Source: Sclerodactyla briareus
Lineage: Eukaryota > Echinodermata > Holothuroidea > Dendrochirotida > Sclerodactylidae
Direction: 5' to 3'
NCBI GenBank assembly: GCA_026419785.1
Contig: JAODTK010001444.1
Span: forward strand, 186,001 to 250,000
DNA: 64,000 bases
The translations under genes were made by a program, and so were the position numbers. Of the stretch, positions 1-10,319 are shown in pieces; positions within the stretch are counted from its first letter, which is position 1; each line of letters opens with the position of its first letter. The notes under the pieces were generated by a model. The model was given only the letters and a program-made list of their open reading frames with translations, did no database searches and was not told the DNA's origin.

Positions 1-1974
1 CTACGGTTACAATGTACAATTCGGTTATTCAGGAAACAACCAAGCGGCGGTGTTACAAGTTACAACATGATGAAACTCGCACAAATGTACAACACACATG
101 GAATAACACACTGTTTTAATAAAAAATAAAACTTAAAAAACTGATTTAAATAAACTGTCACTAATTTTTCCGTGCAAGAGTGCGTGCGAAACCAGGAAGC
201 CAAAAGGTTAGTGATTCTTTGACTCCATTTCTGACAACCTGTGGCCAGTCTTATGACAAATAACAAGAGGTATAGCTAATATGGGCAACATGACAGTCTG
301 AAAATTTCTGGATTCCCATAAAAAAAGACGCTATCTTGATTCAAGCAAAATAGGGTTCTTCCTGTACTCCTAATAAGGAAAGCTCAACACACGGAAATAC
401 AACAATCAGACACAAGCATGTGGACGTTATTCATTTGAAGGCTCTTCCAAACTTCGGCCTCTCGCTGTTGATCTCTCACCTGACCCCCAACAATGGGGTT
501 CATGTAGTACTCATTATGAAAAGTTTGAGCTTCATCCATTTGATGAAGCTGGAAACAATAGGGTTTCTTCTCTCCAATAAGGCAGCTACCCCAACTTTAA
601 CTTGATCGAACCAACTATTTGGGACTTATCGTGTTTACAGGTTTCGACTTTGCCCTTTTGGTACCTCAGATGAACTCTGACCTCGTCGAGGATTGAAAAA
701 AGAAACGTCCATACAATCACAATTCTGACAGAAACAGGAGGCAGGCGATTGAGGTCTGCACGATAAGGCGATCAATCGAACACGAAGTACGGTCGATAAG
801 AATGGAATAACCGAGGTGTGCATGATGCGGAGTGATAATATAAAGAAAAAAAACCCGCAATATTCTATATATACATATAGACACATCCGCACGCAGACCA
901 CTTTCTAAGTGACTCCAACTATCGGGGACATGGTCACCCATAAGTTAAGCCTACCATCTGATGAAAGTAACATTGCCAAAAGCAATCTAACAACCCGCGG
1001 GCTTATGTGAGTGTGAAGTCATTCAGCCTCTAAGGCAGGAATGAACATTGATTACCTGACTGCTGTTTTCTACACCAATGTTGGAGTGTTTGAGCTGCGT
1101 GGGCCCTACACATATTGTGCAAATAAGAACGCCTGCGGGAAACCACACCGATACGATCATTGAATAATTGATTGCTTGATTTATTAAGGCCTTCGTGTAT
1201 GGACTGCGTGATTGACACCACAGATGACATTTTCAGTGATTTATTCATTACACTCATTATCTTGTAGTTTGCGCTCCAAATATTTTTAGCGAGAGTTCGC
1301 CGCAGGCGATTACTATTGGTTCTCTAGAGATACCATACATTAACCAGATAGAAACACGCATAGTTCCAATTAATAACCTATTACCAATTGGAATCATATA
1401 AAATCGCGGCATTTCCTCACGTATTACTAATTTATAGGAGGATAATCAAAATCGGATCTTCTTTGAACTAATATGATGTCGTTTAGTAACCGAGTTCGCC
1501 ACGAATGTCGCATTCTATATACAGAATACATCTATATATCTCGTACCGTAGACCGGATCTGTAACGAAGTTCAGTCCTGGGAATTTTCTGGCAGCTAGCC
1601 ACGGGCCGGCTTCTTTTCGACACATGTTCTCGCAACAAAAAAAACAAATTCGCTACCATATTGGGGCGGCCTAGAAGCAGGCGTGTGGACCTACTTCTGC
1701 ATTAGCTGACGAGACTCTACCCGATACTCTAATACCTAATCCTAATCATGATAACAATTTATTCATATATGCACAAACAATTCAAAATTGTAACGCAATT
1801 GTGACATGTATAATTTCGCAATAAATAGTAGGGTGATTTGGCATATGGAAAGACTACAGTCGGTGATCACAAACTGAATTTGAAAAGAGGTAGCTCAGTC
1901 CTTCGTTGGATAGTCGCTATGGTGGTACATTGTATAGCCACTACTAGACAATTTATATCTCCTCGAGGCTCAAA
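1..1974. other. Intergenic or intronic DNA, no gene recognised
   Basis: I see no coding exon, RNA gene or transposon end in this AT-leaning stretch. All open frames are under 90 codons and have no recognisable motif. A short palindrome occurs at about 1364-1393 (TTCCAATT ... AATTGGAA). Confidence 0.6.
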
Positions 1975-1990
1975 TAAAAATAAAAAATAG

Positions 1991-2245
1991 GCGAGGGTGC
2001 CTCACGCTAAAGTGTCGGCGGAAGTCGTGAGTGGCCAAAATCCTAAATGGCCGCTGTCGCCCATCTTGAAAATTCGTGTTTAAATAGTTTGAGGTACACC
2101 ATAGCTTAAAACATCATCACTAGGTTTTGGGGGTCGAATTTTTAATATTCCATATCAGTTTTATAATTCCCAAGCTCTTAATATCTCAAATCCAAGATGG
2201 CCGCCGATTAACAGTTTCCGATTAGTCGATTTTCAAGTTCGTCGT
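1991..2245 (+). repeat. Dispersed repeat, left arm of an inverted pair
   Basis: This ~250 bp block reads GCGAGGGTGCC, then AAGTCGTGAGTGGCC, GCCCATCTTGAAAA, CTAGGTTTTGGGGG, CCAAGATGGCCGCCGATT and GTCGATTTTC in that order. The same landmarks occur in the same order on the opposite strand at 3895-4140, so the two form an inverted pair with about 1.65 kb between them. Both outer ends abut A- or T-rich tracts. It could be the arm of a foldback element or two independent insertions of one family. Confidence 0.6.
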
Positions 2246-2510
2246 GAGTGAAGTGAAGGGTGTTCACCAAATTTAATACTGAAATGTAGAAGTGCCCCCT
2301 CCTCCACTCTTTAAAGATGTTCGTCGATTTGATAACAACGCACATTGTGTAATTTATAAATTTACCACCCCTCTCCAGATGGGCTCAACTGAGAGCTCAA
2401 TACCTAACGATTCATTAATCCATGTTTATATTATTGTCTTGTGGAATAACTGTCCGGAAACATGATATATCAGCGGCATATACCCCTCCCCTGTTCAGAG
2501 GAGGTATTAT

Positions 2511-3090
2511 TAATATCCCGCGAACACGAGTATCGGCGTCCGGGGATATTATGGTTTTGGGTTTGTAGCCGCCGACGCTGCCGTCCCAGGCTCCACCGCC
2601 GCTGGGAACTTTAGACGTTAGCGCAATAACTTTCCAACTCTTGTCCGATTGATCTGACAATCTGGTACATATGTCTGCCCAAGTAAAATCTCTCGGATGA
2701 TTCGAAGGTGGGTATCACTGCAAGAAGTCTGCTGCCCTCTATTCGCAGGTTTCACACGACTGAGTTTATACCGAGTTAAACAAAACTTAGTGGGTAGGGT
2801 CAAAAGTTGGTCCCGAAAAACATGTCGGTGATTTGACGGTCACCGGAGGTCAAATTTGTGTTGTTTTTTTTTTTTTTTGCGAAAATACAAAGTCCGATTC
2901 ACACGAACTTGTGGGTGGGACAAATTTGTCCGCATAACATAACATTGATTTCAAGGTCACCAGAGGTCAAATTTGGTGTTTTTTTTTCGCAATTTTCGAA
3001 CTTTGTAAGATTCGAACAAAACTCGTTGGATGTGGACTGTTGTTAGTCCTAAAAAACATGAAGGTCATTTCAAGGTGACTGGAGGTAGTA
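2511..3090 (+). repeat. Dispersed repeat family A, copy 1
   Basis: The copy begins with an imperfect hairpin (AATATCCC ... GGGATATT, 2511-2550). It continues ATTATGGTTTTGGG, a GCCGCC-rich segment, then GGAACTTTAGACGTTAGCG and CAATAACT. The right part (2812-3090) is a degenerate tandem of roughly 115-120 bp units, each carrying CATG..GGT..TTTC or TTTGA, then a GGTCACC-like and AGGTCAAATTT segment. Two further copies lie at 11748-12260 and 23241-23710. It is non-coding; open frames across it are repeat-derived. Confidence 0.65.
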
Positions 3091-3699
3091 GTAGTAGTAG
3101 GTGATTCTCGTCTATCCGACATGCTCAGTGATCAGTCTCCGCCACGTATCACGATCTTGCGCAAGTGTTATTGCTTTCTCAAAACTTTCTGAAACAGTAG
3201 TACCTTCAGCTTGGGAATTTCAGGTCAAAGGTCATTGAAGAGGCCTATTGTTACAATAATGAAATCATTTATTACTTTGACGCTTAAGATGTATTGACCT
3301 ATGTAGTGCTTTCTGCAAAAACGTACACATATTATTTGCTACCTTTGTGCGGTTTGAGCAACAGCGCCATTGCGGCTCTAGTTCAAATCCGGTAGATGAA
3401 GTGGTCATATCTTGCACAACGGAAACACTGAGCACGTAATCGAGTTAACACGTCAATCATTTGTTATACATGGGTAACGTGTCAATTCAAGCATTTGAAA
3501 TGGTAACCAGAACCAACGTCAGTCCGTTACCAAATTGCTGCAATCGAGCGAGCCGATATTGAATAACGTGCGACGAACCTGGGAATCGACCAACTATTGG
3601 CTGCTAATGGGCGGCTACCTTGAATTTGTGAGTCAAAATTAGGTCATTCATACAACTGATTGGAAATGTGTAGTCCTGATCATTTCAAGCTTGGGAAAT
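3091..3699. other. No gene; short trinucleotide run
   Basis: It holds a short (GTA)n run at about 3085-3101 and a B-box-like AGTTCAAATCC near 3380 without a convincing A box. Nothing else is recognised. Confidence 0.5.
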
Positions 3700-4140
3700 A
3701 TTGTATTGAGCTATAATGTCTCGACAGTATTGAGAGGCTAATTTTCAAGATGCCCGACAGCAGTCATTTTTGCTTATAGCCGCCCACAATTTCCGCCCTC
3801 ACATTCACGAAGAACTCCCTCCCTAAATGTTATAATTTACCTTCCAAGAAGACGAAAGCCGAGGAATCAGCTTTCGCTCTCCACTCTGAAAACACAGCGG
3901 CAAACTCGAAAATCGACCAATCGGAAGCTGTGAATCAGCGGCCATCTTGGATTCTAGATATCAAATAACTTCGAATCATGAACTGATATTCGAAATAAAT
4001 TCCTCGCCCCCAAAACCTAGGAATGATGTTTTGAGCTATTATGTACCTAAAAATATCGAAAACTACTTTTCAAGATGGCTGACAGTGGCCACTCACGACT
4101 TTCGCCCACACTCTGGCGAGAAGCACCCTCTCTTTAGCCT
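3700..4140 (-). repeat. Dispersed repeat, right arm of the inverted pair
   Basis: Read on the minus strand, 4140-3895 repeats the 1991-2245 block: GAGGGTGCTTC, AAGTCGTGAGTGGCC, GCCATCTTGAAAA, CCTAGGTTTTGGGGGC, CCAAGATGGCCGCTGATTC and GGTCGATTTTCGAG. A second, more decayed unit on the same strand covers about 3800-3700 (GCATCTTGAAAATTAG, TATAGCTCAATAC). The right side is therefore itself a partial tandem. A T-run flanks the outer end at 4139-4151. Confidence 0.6.
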
Positions 4141-4339
4141 TTTTTTTTTTTAAATATATTACTTTTACCCTTCGAGACACCAAAAAACACCAACCTCCGC
4201 TCTCCACGGTCACGGGAGTGCTCCAGATGGCCCAAGTGAGGAAATCCACAGTTGGCAACCTAATCTTGCATAATGTTGGCACATTTTGCGGCCGGCAGAA
4301 AACAATGTATCAATGGAGCATGAGAGGATCACACCTAAC

Positions 4340-4353
4340 GGGGGGGGGGGGGG
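4340..4353. repeat. Poly-G tract
   Basis: A run of 14 G. Similar G or C runs of 10 or more recur through the window (for example near 7752, 11222, 31830, 33698, 41819, 45066 and 48750), mostly inside or next to repeat sequence. Confidence 0.8.
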
Positions 4354-4934
4354 CATGGTTTGCCTGGAGTGGGAGGGAGCGGGCAAGGTGCCTGACACGC
4401 ATACCTCTCCGCCTTCTCATTTTCCCTTTCCAAGATTTTTATGTCAGAAATTCTTGAATATTTCAAATATTGTCGGTAGTAGGATGAGAGGGCTTGTTGA
4501 AGTGAGGGGGTGAGCTGCATTGATGCTTTCCCTCCGTATATGCTTGTGCCACCCCCTCCAACAGGGAATTGTACCAGAAGGTTGCTGGGTGAACAAATGT
4601 ACAGTTTTGCTCACAACTCTATATAGATAAGAGAAGTGAAAGTGCTATACCATGAGACCGAATTGAAATCATAAATTTTGAAAGTGACCTCAAGTATATT
4701 TGTGTGTCCTTGACTGAACTTGTGACAACAATCAACAAAGAACCCCAGTAGCGGGACCTCAGTAGTAGAGGATTTATGTGAACTGGTTCAATACTTGGCA
4801 ATTACTGCATTGTCCATTTCTGAGATCTGGATAATTGTGTATACATGGAAAGTTGGGTCTAGTGATAGCCACACAGACGAACAGAGTTTCCCTTTACCAG
4901 TTTAGGTTACGAATACGAAATTTAATCAGCATTT
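4354..4934. other. No gene recognised
   Basis: Short open frames only, several of them distorted by the G-rich tract at the left. No motif or repeat end recognised. Confidence 0.5.
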
Positions 4935-5760
4935 TGAAGCTGTTTCATCCCTTCACAGAGGACATAACCGGAGATCGATAGCGTGTGACTGGAGGTGTTT
5001 TAGTTCGTCATTGCAATTGACTTGGTTTGTTGCAACAAAACGAGTCTGGTCGTCACGGAGAATTGACCTAGAAGCTCCAAAGGTCATTAGGTAGAATAAG
5101 GTCAACAGGTCAACGGAAATCGAAGTATGTCAACAGTTGCAGTATGCACAGACAACAACATTCTCCATTACACCCCCTAAAATGTTTCGTTGGGAAGATG
5201 AAGATTTGAAGTCCTTCAGTGTTTCAGAGGCTGTTTCCCTCAGTTACAGAAGACATAACTGGAGATGGCGTGAGATAGGAGTGTTTTAGTACATCAGTGC
5301 AATTGACTCATTGGTTTGTTGTAATTGACTCCAAAAGTTTCAAGGTCAAAAGGTCAAATGAGGACAAAAGGTAAAATGAGGACAAAGTTGGTCACGAGAT
5401 TTAGTTTACCTAGACGAACAAAACTTACTATTACAACATACACTTTGAAATGTTTCAGATATGAAAGATATAAGGATTGCAGTAGGGTGGACAATAGGGT
5501 TAATCTCCACCATATGTGTAACCCACATGAACTTGATAGAACTGCATTCATTATATATCATGCTGACAAGCGTTTTAGACTTTGCCCTGTCGTGACCTTG
5601 AACGACTTCGAACTAGCACTAACAAGAACGCAACTCTGCGTAGTGATCCGCCTTTTCATGACATGTTCCCCTTACTCAGCTATATCAAACCCTGCAAGAT
5701 GTGTGTTGCAAAAACCACAACTGACACAAAACGATACCTGCCAATTTACTAGCGCATGAG
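4935..5760 (+). repeat. AGGTCA-rich repeat family B, array 1
   Basis: Two tandem units of about 290 bp begin near 4935 and 5229. Shared landmarks are GAGG/GAAGCTGTTTC, ACAGA(G/A)GACATAAC(C/T)GGAGAT, GTGTTTTAGT, GCAATTGACT and GGTTTGTTG, then AGGTCA half-sites and AAAATGTTTCGTTGG. The right part continues into the block found at 8521-9545 (GACCTTGAACGACTTCGA; CATTCATTATATATCATGCTGACAAG). A 144-codon frame at 5325-5759 crosses this repeat and has no domain of its own, so I treat it as non-coding. Confidence 0.65.
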
Positions 5761-6170
5761 ATGAGATACTGTTGCTTTTGACCAAGGTCAAAAAGTTCAA
5801 TCTGAGGGCAATTGAAATGGAATACTGATATAAACCTGGTAAGTAAGTATGTCTTGAAGAGTGAAGGTAAAGTCAGAAGTCATAACCAGCGAGGTCCAAT
5901 GGTTTCCATTCAGTGTGGGAAGTCCCAGCGACCGAAACACTACGTCAGTAGACTGCAGGCAAGACTAAGTGATGAGGATCACTTTAGCAACCTTCATTAC
6001 TCATAAGTGACTGGTATGGTCAAAGCAGACAGATTGAATGAAGAGGCAGTTCTTTGAATCGGACGACCAACATCATTAACAAATGTGAAAAAATATCTTT
6101 TTTAGGGTATATGTGTGGGGAACGAGAATGGCACACAGGCCCTATCTATTTATCCATTGCATCCCTCCAC
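5761..6170. other. No gene recognised
   Basis: Unique-looking sequence between the family B array and the MITE at 6173. No coding or RNA signal seen. Confidence 0.45.
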
Positions 6171-6172
6171 TA

Positions 6173-6430
6173 CCCTGGACAAGGCGAGTCATTGTAGGTA
6201 CAGTCATGTCCATAGCAATGGTGTCTCACATGTTGGTCATTGTACCATATGTCGTTAATCAATAATGTGACCGAGGGGTAACCATTGCCAGGTCAATCGT
6301 TTTCAATTTGTACGCCGAGTAGTCTGTGGTCTTTCCAAGTGTCTGTGGTGTATCAATTTTCATATTTTCAGGCACAAGTGACTGAGGGGTGCATCAATTT
6401 GTGAATTGCATTGACTCACCTTGTCTGGGG
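6173..6430. mobile_element. MITE with ~22 bp TIRs and TA target-site duplication
   Basis: The left end reads CCCTGGACAAGGCGAGTCA. The reverse complement of the right end reads CCCCAGACAAGGTGAGTCA, matching at about 18 of 22 positions. Each end is flanked directly by TA (6171-6172 and 6431-6432), the target-site signature of Tc1/mariner/pogo-type transposons. The 258 bp body has no coding capacity, so it would be a non-autonomous element mobilised in trans. The diverged TIRs suggest an old insertion. Confidence 0.72.
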
Positions 6431-6639
6431 TACAAGGGGTGGGTCATGCAATTGACAAGTGCATAACTGTTCAGAATACTTGTATTCATAGCCATTTTAC
6501 CAGTCCATCAATGTCTTATTGCTATTTTTAGGGTCGAACTTTTCACAAGGCTTTCAAATCACTCTTCTCTCCTACATTGTGGGGTTTGAGGAATGTCTCT
6601 CTATATGACACACCCCGCAGCACCTCCCATAACAAATGT

Positions 6640-6688
6640 ATCTGGCTGCACGATAATTATACATTATAGATAATAGAAGCAGCCAGAT
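6640..6688. repeat. Perfect 10 bp inverted repeat
   Basis: ATCTGGCTGC at 6640-6649 and GCAGCCAGAT at 6679-6688 are perfect inverted repeats separated by 29 bp of AT-rich sequence. It could be the remnant of a small palindromic element; no function is assigned. Confidence 0.55.
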
Positions 6689-7649
6689 TCATAATTTGCT
6701 AGTATATATAGCCCGATGTTGAGACATTTCTGAATTATGTGGGCTCAGTAATGTTGATCCCTTGACTTCTGGCCAATTGTTTTCAACAGTTATTATCCTG
6801 CAATCACTTTCCAAATCGTCACACATCAAGTGACAGTCAACACCAGATAAGAGGCACTGGGAAGAAGAGAGATACTTATAGACTTAAACCCCGTGCCATT
6901 TCTCCTGGTTACAGGGTAATGCCCTCACTTTTTTGCTCAATAGCAAAAATGCCACAAATGGTTGTGCTCTTCCTTCCTTTCAAGAAGTTTCCTGGACCCT
7001 TGCTTTCTTCTTCCTCCCACTCCCCTTCTACACCCACCACAGTTAATCCCCTCATTAGGGCTTTCTATGATCACATGTAATAATACCCATGGTCAGTCCT
7101 GCCTGTCAGTCATTCACACCTGGAAGTGGCTTTTCGGCATTCCAGTAGGGAAGTTGTAAACAATCAGATAATCTACACTGCGTGCACACACAAATAATTG
7201 GATTACCCCCTCTCAATACATCTGAGCTTGCCAGTGCCAGGTATCATTTCCACACTGTCTGACAGGCAGTCTAAAAGTTTATTATGTGTTTGTTTCCTTC
7301 TCACTTCTTTGCAGTCTCAGATACACAGATTGAGAGATTCAATCCCTTTGAGGATTGAATGTTGAGTCAAACTGAAGGCTTATTTAGTATACACACACCA
7401 ACGCAGACGTGGTTGAAGAGTAACTGGCTGGCCACATAGGTTTCTAATGAATTCAGCAGGACATTTCCTGGTGGCATTTCTTTGCTGTAAGAACTAGTTA
7501 AATGGGAAATTTGAAGATCATATCACCGTTTTCAATTAATGTAAACACAAACTTGGCATTCTCCCTTCGAGTAAATATAAATACGCCGATGGAAGAAATT
7601 GCCGTTTGTCTACCCTCCCTCGATATCCATCTATCGTATAGAATTATAC
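6689..7649. other. No gene recognised
   Basis: Ordinary AT-leaning sequence. Open frames are shorter than 70 codons and show no motif. Confidence 0.5.
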
Positions 7650-8460
7650 GCAAGAAGACACGTATCTGCCTTGCATTGAATTTGTCATGAATGCAGTGAT
7701 TGCAGCTTTCAATAGGCTCATTTTTCAATTTCATAGCTGCCTATGAAACCTGGGGGAGGGGGGGGGGGGGTGAGTTGCATGTAAGAAGAGGCGTATCTGC
7801 CTTGCAATTCCCACGCCACCCATAGCAACGCTTGACCACTACTGACAGAGGTACATACAGACATACGAGGATGTCACTGGTGCTAGTCCAATATTCAGGA
7901 CATATTCAGGAATTAATAAAACAATGACAATTGAAGAATATGTACTGTCTTCACTGGGGAAGACTGTATTGGGGAAGGGGAGAGGGGAGGGGGGGAGAGG
8001 TGGGAATGGAAGCCAAACCCAGATTTTATGAAGAGGACAACACAACCACTTGGGTTGTCGAAATGGACGGGTAAAACACAAAAAAACACTAAATGAGAGG
8101 AGGTATACGCAAGAAGAGGAGTTTCTTTTGCTTTGCAATTAGGAATGATTGTCATAAATGCAGTGATGCAGGCTTCAAACAGGGGCTACGGCTACATTTT
8201 AAATTTTCATAAGCGGCCTATGAAACCGGGGGGGAGGGGGGGGTGCGTGCAAGACAAAATTGCCACCCCCACCCGTAGCAACACACACTACTTGATGTAG
8301 GAGGCTACAATCGCTGGTCATGGGGGCTAATAATAAAATGACAATTCAAGAATTTGTACTTCTTTTAGGGGAACATATTTGGGCTAGTCCCAATACTCAA
8401 ACTACAGGAATAACAATAAAATGACAATTCAAGAATTTGTAAGTCTTCACTGGGGGAAAT
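7650..8460 (+). repeat. Imperfect ~457 bp tandem duplication
   Basis: Unit 1 (from ~7650) and unit 2 (from ~8108) share ACGCAAGAAGA, CATGAATGCAGTGAT versus CATAAATGCAGTGAT, GCCTATGAAACC followed by a G-rich run, CCCATAGCAACGC versus CCCGTAGCAACAC, and AATGACAATTGAAGAAT versus AATGACAATTCAAGAATTTG. The last segment is present a third time at about 8386-8460, so a sub-duplication followed. There is no coding signal. Confidence 0.7.
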
Positions 8461-8520
8461 ATTTGTTGGTTGGCTATTGTGTTCTCAACTCTGTACAATG
8501 AATCGTTGCAGAGGGGGGAT

Positions 8521-9300
8521 TTAAGGATTGTCCTATGGGACCTGGAATGACCTTGACCTGATACCAAAAACACAATAGGGTTATTCTTCATCATATGTTA
8601 CAAATCCACACCTTAATTTGAACTTGCTAGATACTTGCATTCATTAGATACTCATGCTGAGGCGCAGATGTCAAATTGCAAATTTATCCAATTCCAGTGT
8701 GTTAGCTAGTATGACCTTCCACATCATTGAGATAGCTTGTGTACGAGTATCGTAGTATGGTAGTGTTCATTGACTTTTCGTTGTCTTAACAAGACGATTC
8801 CGGCCAAAACAAAAAAGCAGCAACATCACCAGGTCAAAAGGTCAATGAGGTAAAAAGGTCCATAGGTCAAATGAGGTCAAAAGGTCAATAGGTCAACTGA
8901 GGTCAAAGTTGTTCATCAGATGTATTCCACTCACCGAACGAAACTTTTCCATTAATGACAGTCCTCCAAAATGTTTCGTTGCCGAGATATATGGACGATT
9001 TTAGCTGTCTTTGACATTCCACTGCATGTAGCATAGTTGTGGATAAGAGTATCGAGTATGGGTAGTGCTTTGACTTTTGTGTTTGTCTTAACAAGAGTCC
9101 CGCCAATACAAAAAAGCAGGCAAAAATCCACTAGGTCAGAGGTCAAAAGAGGTCAGAAGGTCAAAAGGTCAAAGGAGGTCAAAGTGGTCACAGATGTATT
9201 TCAACCAGACGAACAAAACTTCAATTACGACATCACTATAAACTGTTTCGTTGCCAAAGATCTATAAGTTGCCATATGATGACCCTAAATGACCTTGACT
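8521..9300 (+). repeat. AGGTCA-rich repeat family B, array 2
   Basis: Two units of ~300 bp begin near 8735 and 9036. Both contain GAGTATCG..GTATGG, GTCTTAACAAGA, CAAAAAAGCAG, a cluster of AGGTCA half-sites, CAGATGTATT, CGAACAAAACTT-like sequence and TGTTTCGTTGCC. Sequence at 8527-8660 (AATGACCTTGACCTG, ACACAATAGGGTTATTC) is another partial unit. The half-site clusters at 8831-8905 and 9133-9181 are described separately as a finding. Confidence 0.7.
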
Positions 9301-9545
9301 CACACCAAAAACAATAGGGGTCATCCCCGCGGGATGTGGTTACACCTACTGCAAATATGAATTTCATACATGCTGCGATCATTAGATATCGTGCGAAAAC
9401 ACTTTCAAAGGTTGACCTCTCATGACCTTGAACGACCATCGAGTGTACCAAAAACAATAGGGGTCATCCCTTCGATGGGTGACACCTACTACCTGATATG
9501 AACATAATACATGCTTGCGTTTGTTAGATATCGCGTGGAAACGAG
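9280..9545 (+). repeat. Tandem ~146 bp sub-repeat of family B
   Basis: Two units share TGACCTTGA, CCAAAAACAATAGGGGTCAT, GGTTACACCTACT versus GGTGACACCTACT, TTCATACATGCT versus TAATACATGCTTGCG, and TTAGATATCGYG. They join directly to family B on the left and to the CA-rich tail on the right, and probably form one composite family. Confidence 0.68.
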
Positions 9546-9546
9546 T

Positions 9547-9830
9547 GTCACACACACACACCACACACACACACACCACACACGCACACACATACACACA
9601 TCACGCCCCGCGTGACTGCATAGATTCCTTTTGGCTTCGCCAATGAATAAAAACATAGGGCCATTCTCTCCAAAGCGCCACCGCATGCTTGCTTTTTCCG
9701 GATAACCGTTGCTGCCAAGGGGTGCCACACATACACACACACCATACGCAGACGGACACACACTCCAAGACACATGCATGACTGCGGATCCCTTTTGCCT
9801 TCGGCAGGGAATACAAATCAACGCCAATTA
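9547..9830 (+). repeat. (CA)n tracts with paired GCCTTCGGC-type hairpins
   Basis: Two CA-rich tracts (9547-9601 and 9724-9776) each precede a short block containing GACTGC, then TCCTTTTGG or CCCTTTTGC and a tight hairpin. These are TTGGC-TTC-GCCAA at 9631-9643 and TGCC-TTC-GGCA at 9796-9806. The duplicated arrangement suggests a repeat tail copied in tandem. Confidence 0.6.
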
Positions 9831-10319
9831 CAACAATCAAATGAACCTCTAATTGTGTTTTGGTAACGATACTCAATGGAATATGTATATCTGCTGTATG
9901 TAGGCATAGTTATCTGCGGCGTTCTGTTATGTCAGCACGAGGTTTATATTGCGGGCGTACTATTTTTCGTATACACTTATCGTATCGTATGTCCTCTAGC
10001 GGGCGCTCTCTCTTTCCTCAACGAACCTTCATAATTTATCGGTATGATCACATTTTTAATTCCTTAATTAATGAGACAACTTCCAGATCACCGAGGAGAT
10101 TACACATGATCCTGGGTAGGCCCAGACGATCAATAGGACTCTCAGCTACGGAAGGAAACTAGCCCATTCTTGGGCCTCGAAGATGGAAGCGGATTGGAAG
10201 ACGAACCCACATACCACCGTCCAAGGGTCAAAATGTTCGGCTTTATTCTAGTTTCGTTTCTGATAGCGTTTTGCTCTCATCGGTCTCGGAGGAGCTAGTC
10301 TAAGTGTGCGATTCCACCT
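9831..10319. other. No gene recognised
   Basis: A 100-codon open frame occupies 9860-10162 but has no recognisable domain. Its length is expected by chance. Nothing else is seen. Confidence 0.45.

Noticed and set aside
3370..3400. tRNA gene or SINE from AGTTCAAATCC B box
   Set aside because: No A box at a suitable distance and no cloverleaf; a single B-box match is expected by chance.
5325..5759. 144-codon + frame as a gene
   Set aside because: It lies wholly inside AGGTCA-rich family B repeat, with no domain; the frame follows the repeat sequence.
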